Origin: Microterricola gilva
GTDB taxonomy: Bacteria > Actinomycetota > Actinomycetes > Actinomycetales > Microbacteriaceae
NCBI RefSeq assembly: GCF_004217495.1
Contig: NZ_SHLC01000001.1
Coordinates: 2,294,001-2,358,000, forward strand
Reading direction: 5' to 3'
DNA: 64,000 nt
Below, one piece after another: positions 60,587 to 64,000 of this stretch (positions within the stretch are counted from its first letter, which is position 1; each line of letters starts with the position of its first letter). The notes beneath the pieces were generated by a model. That model searched no databases, had not been told where the DNA came from, and saw only the letters and a list, made by a program, of their open reading frames with translations. The position numbers were made by a program, and so were the translations under genes.

Positions 60587-61267
60587 ATGACACTGCACGA
60601 TCCATCCGTGGACAGTCCCGTCGATGTGAAGCCGACGTGGCGTGGCTGGCTTCACGCCGGCACGTTCCCGCTGACGATCGTGGCCGGAATCGTGCTGATC
60701 GTCGCGGCGCAGGGGCCGGCAGCCAAGTGGTCGAGCGCGGTCTTCATGCTCACCTCGATGCTGCTCTTCGGCACCTCGGCGCTGTACCACCGCTTCGACT
60801 GGAAGCCGCGAACGAAGCTGCTGCTGAAGCGCATCGACCACGCCAACATCTTCCTGCTGATCGCGGGCACCTACACGCCGATGGCCGTGCTCGCGCTGCC
60901 GCCGGAGAAGGGCTTCCTGCTGCTGGCGATCGTCTGGGGCGTCACGCTGCTCGGTATCGCCTTCCGTGTGTTCTGGATCACGGCGCCACGCTGGCTGTAC
61001 GTCTTCTTCTACCTGGCCCTCGGCTGGGCCGCGGTGATGTACATCCCCGATCTGCTCGCCGTGAGCGTGGCCATGATGGTGCTGGTCATCGTCGGCGGAC
61101 TGCTCTACAGCGGCGGCGCCGTTGTATACGCGCTGAAGAAGCCCAACCCGATCCCCGGCGTCTTCGGCTTCCACGAGATCTTCCACGCGTGCACGGTGCT
61201 GGCGTTCTTCTGCCACTGGACGGCGATGCTGATCATCGCAATCAACCCCGCCTACCACGCCGGCTGA
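60587..61267 (+). CDS. Hemolysin III family membrane protein (PAQR-like)
   Basis: A 226-residue protein with seven membrane helices. The motifs of the family are present: S-A-L-Y-H-R-F in the second helix, H-A-N-I-F-L-L-I-A-G-T-Y-T-P, and H-E-I-F-H-A-C-T-V-L near the C-terminus, which supply the metal-binding Ser/His/Asp set. Despite the name it is unlikely to be a toxin; YqfA-like proteins affect membrane homeostasis. TATCCT ends 6 nt before the ATG at 60587 (leaderless), divergent from uppS. Confidence 0.92.
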   Translation: MTLHDPSVDSPVDVKPTWRGWLHAGTFPLTIVAGIVLIVAAQGPAAKWSSAVFMLTSMLLFGTSALYHRFDWKPRTKLLLKRIDHANIFLLIAGTYTPMAVLALPPEKGFLLLAIVWGVTLLGIAFRVFWITAPRWLYVFFYLALGWAAVMYIPDLLAVSVAMMVLVIVGGLLYSGGAVVYALKKPNPIPGVFGFHEIFHACTVLAFFCHWTAMLIIAINPAYHAG

Positions 61268-61285
61268 CTCCGACTGCGGAGGCGG

Positions 61286-61618
61286 CTAGGGCTTGGTGTC
61301 GGGGCCGGATGCCGGGGCGTCCGGCTCCGCGGGGCGTGCCGACGCAGCGCCGGGCGTCGCGGGCGCGTCCGGCGCGGCAGGCTGCTCGCCCGCGTTGCGC
61401 GCGGCCAGCTCGGCCTCGAGCCGCTCGCTGATCTCGGCCTTGTAGTTGGTGCGACGGATACGGCGCACCATGTCGAACCCGAGGAAGACGACCGCGACGG
61501 CGACGAGCGCCGTCGCCACGAAACCCCAGATGCCGGGCGTGACCGTGTCGGGGTCGAACTCTTTGTCGGTGCTCGCCTGGGCGAAGCGCGTCACGAGCTC
61601 GAGAATGGTCGTGTGCAC
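61286..61618 (-). CDS. Small membrane protein with Ala/Pro-rich tail
   Basis: A 110-residue protein: a short extracytoplasmic N-terminus, one helix (GIWGFVATALVAVAVVFLGF), a basic R-R-I-R-R-T-N-Y-K-A stop-transfer, an amphipathic segment (EISERLEAELAARN) and an Ala/Pro-rich cytosolic tail of about 35 residues. Similar small proteins of unknown function are found beside the DUF4307 gene in actinobacteria. It is convergent with the hemolysin III gene. The upstream region has GAGGAGTT before the GTG/ATG area. Confidence 0.8.
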   Translation of the reverse strand: MHTTILELVTRFAQASTDKEFDPDTVTPGIWGFVATALVAVAVVFLGFDMVRRIRRTNYKAEISERLEAELAARNAGEQPAAPDAPATPGAASARPAEPDAPASGPDTKP

Positions 61619-61753
61619 GTGCGGAACTCCTCAGGATTGCCGGATAGCCTTGTCCTACAAGCTTAAGCCACTCAGCTTCGACCACCGTGCCGCCCTGCGC
61701 TCGCGCTGGCGGCGAAGCGGTACCCCATCACGCCGAGCAGGAGCCCCCGCACC

Positions 61754-62167
61754 ATGAGCACCGATCCCGCCCAGCCGACCGATCTCGATCAGCGCTACGG
61801 CCGAACGCGCACGCGCGGACGGAACGAGCGGCTGATCCTGATCATCTCGGCGGCGGTCTTCGCGGTGGTCCTGGTGGCGTGGGTAGTCTGGGCCGGGCTG
61901 GACGGCAGCAAGCCGATGGTCGAGGCCCGGGATGTCGCGCACACCATCCTCGACGACCAGACCGTCCGGGTGGACTACGAGGTCTCGATGCCCGCCGGTG
62001 AGCAGGCCAGCTGCGCCGTGCAGGCGCTGAATGAGGACTTCACCGTCGTCGGTTGGAAGATCGTCGACATCCCGGCATCCGATCGCTACACCCGGGCCTT
62101 CACGGAGACCCTGCGCACCTCGCTGCCCGCCAACACAGGCTTGATTTTCCGCTGCTGGCTCACCTAA
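61754..62167 (+). CDS. DUF4307 family membrane protein
   Basis: A 137-residue protein with the conserved N-terminal L-D-Q-R-Y-G-R-T-R, one membrane helix (LILIISAAVFAVVLVAWVVW) and an extracytoplasmic domain with V-D-Y-E-V and S-C-A-V-Q-A-L-N. This matches DUF4307, which in actinobacteria usually lies between mca (mycothiol conjugate amidase) and greA; here greA follows but mca is absent. CAGGAG precedes the ATG. The function is unknown. Confidence 0.9.
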   Translation: MSTDPAQPTDLDQRYGRTRTRGRNERLILIISAAVFAVVLVAWVVWAGLDGSKPMVEARDVAHTILDDQTVRVDYEVSMPAGEQASCAVQALNEDFTVVGWKIVDIPASDRYTRAFTETLRTSLPANTGLIFRCWLT

Positions 62168-62179
62168 TATGGGGGTTTC

Positions 62180-62200
62180 GCCCCGGCTGACAGTCGGGGC
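62180..62200 (+). terminator. Short hairpin after the DUF4307 gene
   Basis: GCCCCG / CGGGGC with further partial pairing inside, followed by GTCGGCTTTAT. Lies 12 nt past the stop. Confidence 0.5.
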
Positions 62201-62273
62201 GTCGGCTTTATCACGAGCAGTATCCACGGCGATGATGTGACCCAGTCCGCATCGCGCAATCCAAGGAGAAGCG

Positions 62274-62765
62274 ATGGCACAGGACACGAGCGTCACCTGG
62301 CTGACACAAGAGGCATTCGACCGGCTCAGCGCCGAGCTCGAGGCTCTCTCGACCACCGGCCGTGTGGAGATCGCCTCCAAGATTGAGTCAGCTCGCGAAG
62401 AGGGCGACCTCAAGGAGAACAGCGGATACCACGCCGCCAAGGACGAGCAGGGCAAGCAGGAGGCCCGCATCCGTCAGCTCAAGGATCTGCTCAAGCGCGC
62501 CGAGGTCGGCCACGCCCCGGAGAGCCAGGGCGTCGTCGAGACCGGAACCGTCATCACCGCTGTGATCGCCGGCGACGAGACCGTCTTCCTGATCGGCGAC
62601 CGCGAGATCGCCGGCGACAGCGAGCTCGACGTGTACAGCCCGCAGAGCCCGCTCGGCGAGGCGATCCTCGGCATGAAGATCGGCGAGAGCGGCAGCTACA
62701 CGGCCCCGAACGGCAAGCAGATCAGCGTGTCCATCAGCAACGTCGAGACGTGGGCAGGCCAGTAG
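62274..62765 (+). CDS. greA: Transcription elongation factor GreA
   Basis: A 163-residue transcript-cleavage factor that rescues backtracked RNA polymerase. The N-terminal coiled coil has the acidic tip E-G-D-L-K-E-N-S-G-Y-H-A-A-K-D-E-Q, and the C-terminal FKBP-like domain includes S-P-L-G-E-A-I-L-G. AAGGAG lies 7 nt before the ATG. A strong terminator with a U-rich tail follows. Confidence 0.97.
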   Translation: MAQDTSVTWLTQEAFDRLSAELEALSTTGRVEIASKIESAREEGDLKENSGYHAAKDEQGKQEARIRQLKDLLKRAEVGHAPESQGVVETGTVITAVIAGDETVFLIGDREIAGDSELDVYSPQSPLGEAILGMKIGESGSYTAPNGKQISVSISNVETWAGQ

Positions 62766-62781
62766 GCTCCACGCACAGCAT

Positions 62782-62811
62782 ACGGGCGGCATCCTTGCGG
62801 ATGCCGCCCGT
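62782..62811 (+). terminator. Rho-independent terminator of greA
   Basis: Perfect 13-bp stem ACGGGCGGCATCC with a TTGC loop, followed by TCTGTTTCT. It begins 17 nt past the greA stop. The most canonical terminator in the window. Confidence 0.9.
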
Positions 62812-62821
62812 TCTGTTTCTG

Positions 62822-62839
62822 CATGCCGTTCGCGGCATG
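62822..62839 (-). terminator. TTCG-loop hairpin, probable terminator of ilvA
   Basis: CATGCCG-TTCG-CGGCATG, followed on the minus strand by CAGAAACAG. It lies 39 nt past the ilvA stop, in the convergent gap with greA. Confidence 0.55.
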
Positions 62840-62877
62840 TTCCGGATGCCGCAGCAAGCGGCGGCCGCGGCCGGCGC

Positions 62878-64000
62878 CTAGTTGCGGCGCTTGTCGAGCT
62901 TGGGCTCGTAGCCTTGGGCACGCAGCGCCGCGATGACCTCTTCGACGTGGGTGGGCCCGCGGGTCTCCACGGTGATGTCGAGCTCGACCTCGGTGATCTG
63001 CAGATCGGGGCCGTGCTGGGTGTGCAGCACCTCGATCACATTCGCCTTCACGTCCGCGAGGATGGCGGCGACACGGGCGAGCTCGCCCGGCCGGTCCATC
63101 AGCATCACGCGCATGGTGAGGTAGCGGTCGGATGCCGCGAGGCCGTGGCTGATCACGCGCTGCATGAGCAGCGGGTCGATGTTGCCACCGGAGAGGATCG
63201 CGACCGTCGTGCCCGTGCCCTGGACCTTGCCGGCGAGGATCGCCGCGACCGAGACGGCACCGGCCGGCTCGACAACGAGCTTCGCGCGTTCCATCAGCAC
63301 GAGGAGTGCGCGGGCGGCGTCGTCCTCGCTCACCGTGACGATCTCGTCGACGGCATCCCGGATCATGGCGTAGTTGAGCTCGCCCGGCCGGTACACGGCG
63401 ATGCCGTCGGCGATCGTGGGCTTCACCGGAATGTTGATCGGGGCCCCGGCATCGAGTGAGGCGATGTAGGAGGCGGCGTTCTCGGCCTGGACGCCGATGA
63501 CCCGCACCGACCGTCCACCGGCCGCCGCGTGCTGCTTGAAGGCGCTGGCCACACCGGAGATGAGCCCGCCGCCGCCGATCGGCACGATGACGGTGTCGAT
63601 ATCCGGAACCTGTTCGAGCAGCTCGAGGGCGATCGTGCCCTGCCCGGCGACGACATCGGGGTGGTCGAACGGCGGGATGAAGATCGCCCCGGTCTCCTCC
63701 GCGAACGCGGCGGCGGCGGCGAGGGTCTCGCTGATGATCGCCCCGGAGAGCACGACGTCGGCGCCGTAGTCACGCGTGGCCTCGAGCTTGGGCAGCGGAA
63801 CGTTCGTCGGCATGAAGATCGTTGCCGCGATGCCGAGCTCCCGTGCGCCCAACGCGACACCCTGCGCGTGGTTGCCGGCGGATGCCGCGACGACGCCGTG
63901 GCTGCGCTCCTCGGCGCTCAACGCCGACAGGCGGTTGAACGCCCCGCGGATCTTGTACGAGCCCGTGCGCTGCAGGTTCTCGCACTTGAGCAGCACCGGC
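62878..64000 (-). CDS. ilvA: Threonine ammonia-lyase with ACT domain (5' end outside window)
   Basis: PLP enzyme that deaminates threonine to 2-oxobutanoate. The visible part begins V-L-L-K-C-E-N-L-Q-R-T-G-S-Y-K-I-R-G-A with the PLP-lysine in S-Y-K-I-R-G-A, has A-S-A-G-N-H-A-Q-G-V-A and the Gly-rich phosphate loop P-I-G-G-G-G-L-I-S-G. The C-terminal 75 residues form one ACT domain, which fits the short IlvA/TdcB form found in actinobacteria. The N-terminus lies beyond the right edge; GTG at 63996 is internal, not the start. Confidence 0.95.
   Translation of the reverse strand, partial: PVLLKCENLQRTGSYKIRGAFNRLSALSAEERSHGVVAASAGNHAQGVALGARELGIAATIFMPTNVPLPKLEATRDYGADVVLSGAIISETLAAAAAFAEETGAIFIPPFDHPDVVAGQGTIALELLEQVPDIDTVIVPIGGGGLISGVASAFKQHAAAGGRSVRVIGVQAENAASYIASLDAGAPINIPVKPTIADGIAVYRPGELNYAMIRDAVDEIVTVSEDDAARALLVLMERAKLVVEPAGAVSVAAILAGKVQGTGTTVAILSGGNIDPLLMQRVISHGLAASDRYLTMRVMLMDRPGELARVAAILADVKANVIEVLHTQHGPDLQITEVELDITVETRGPTHVEEVIAALRAQGYEPKLDKRRN

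Noticed and set aside
63996-64000. GTG at 63996 as the start of ilvA
   Set aside because: The frame continues to the window edge with conserved residues, and the PLP-lysine motif lies only about 15 residues after this codon, so the N-terminus is outside the window.

Overview
The window is 64 kb of high-GC chromosome from an actinobacterium, most likely a member of the Microbacteriaceae. The evidence is codon use strongly biased to G/C, many GTG starts, a very frequent GGATGCC/GGCATCC word, leaderless promoters of the form TANNNT followed 6-8 nt later by ATG or GTG, and gene families typical of that group (DUF4245, DUF4307, DUF2277, an NrtR-nadABC-cysteine desulfurase operon). It reads as ordinary core and near-core chromosome. 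I found no transposase, integrase, phage gene, CRISPR array, tRNA or rRNA.

Layout. 1-3.1 kb: an oligopeptide/dipeptide ABC importer (solute-binding lipoprotein, DppB, start of DppC), all on the minus strand. 3.4-5 kb: a DCC thiol-oxidoreductase family protein coupled to a CPBP membrane protease. 5.1-10 kb: the glycine cleavage operon gcvT-gcvH-gcvP (minus strand) behind a tandem glycine riboswitch. 10.3-11.5 kb: two unknown proteins. 11.5-17.3 kb: the NAD synthesis operon nrtR-nadA-nadB-nadC-cysteine desulfurase, with two inverted repeats as candidate NrtR operators. 17.5-20.1 kb: a membrane protein coupled to a membrane-anchored multicopper oxidase. 20.1-25 kb: a small ORF, an MFS drug exporter behind a dense operator-like repeat cluster, a DMT exporter, a DUF2277 protein, a truncated LysR-like protein and a quinone oxidoreductase. 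25-30 kb: an ABC-F ATPase and a probable catabolic locus (GntR regulator, cytosine-deaminase-like amidohydrolase, CynX-type transporter).

30-45 kb is a mosaic of small single genes, many with their own leaderless promoters: DUF1801 proteins, alpha/beta hydrolases, VOC/glyoxalase proteins, a PhnA-type zinc ribbon, an ECF sigma factor with a membrane-anchored partner, lipoproteins, an alkylmercury-lyase homologue, the YchF ATPase, a DMT exporter, a DEDDh exonuclease and RmuC. 45.9-50.8 kb carries alanine dehydrogenase with its divergent Lrp regulator, and gluconeogenic/glycolytic glpX and fba. 51.3-56.8 kb has ispH divergent from xseA-xseB-DUF4245-carbonic anhydrase, then fumC. 57-64 kb has PhoH, a class-V aminotransferase-like enzyme, a cis-prenyltransferase, a hemolysin-III protein, DUF4307, greA and the 3'-terminal part of threonine ammonia-lyase.

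The most interesting non-genic signals are these: a dispersed palindromic element whose 11-nt loop (GAGCYTGTCGA) is constant while the stem covaries, with one copy inside the gcvP reading frame and one inside the glycine riboswitch; divergent promoters of ispH and xseA whose -10 boxes share two bases; a 21-bp tandem duplication that doubles a ribosome site and start codon; probable ATT and CTG start codons; and a cluster of CAGAC/GTCTG words upstream of the MFS exporter. No wholly new multi-gene system is evident.
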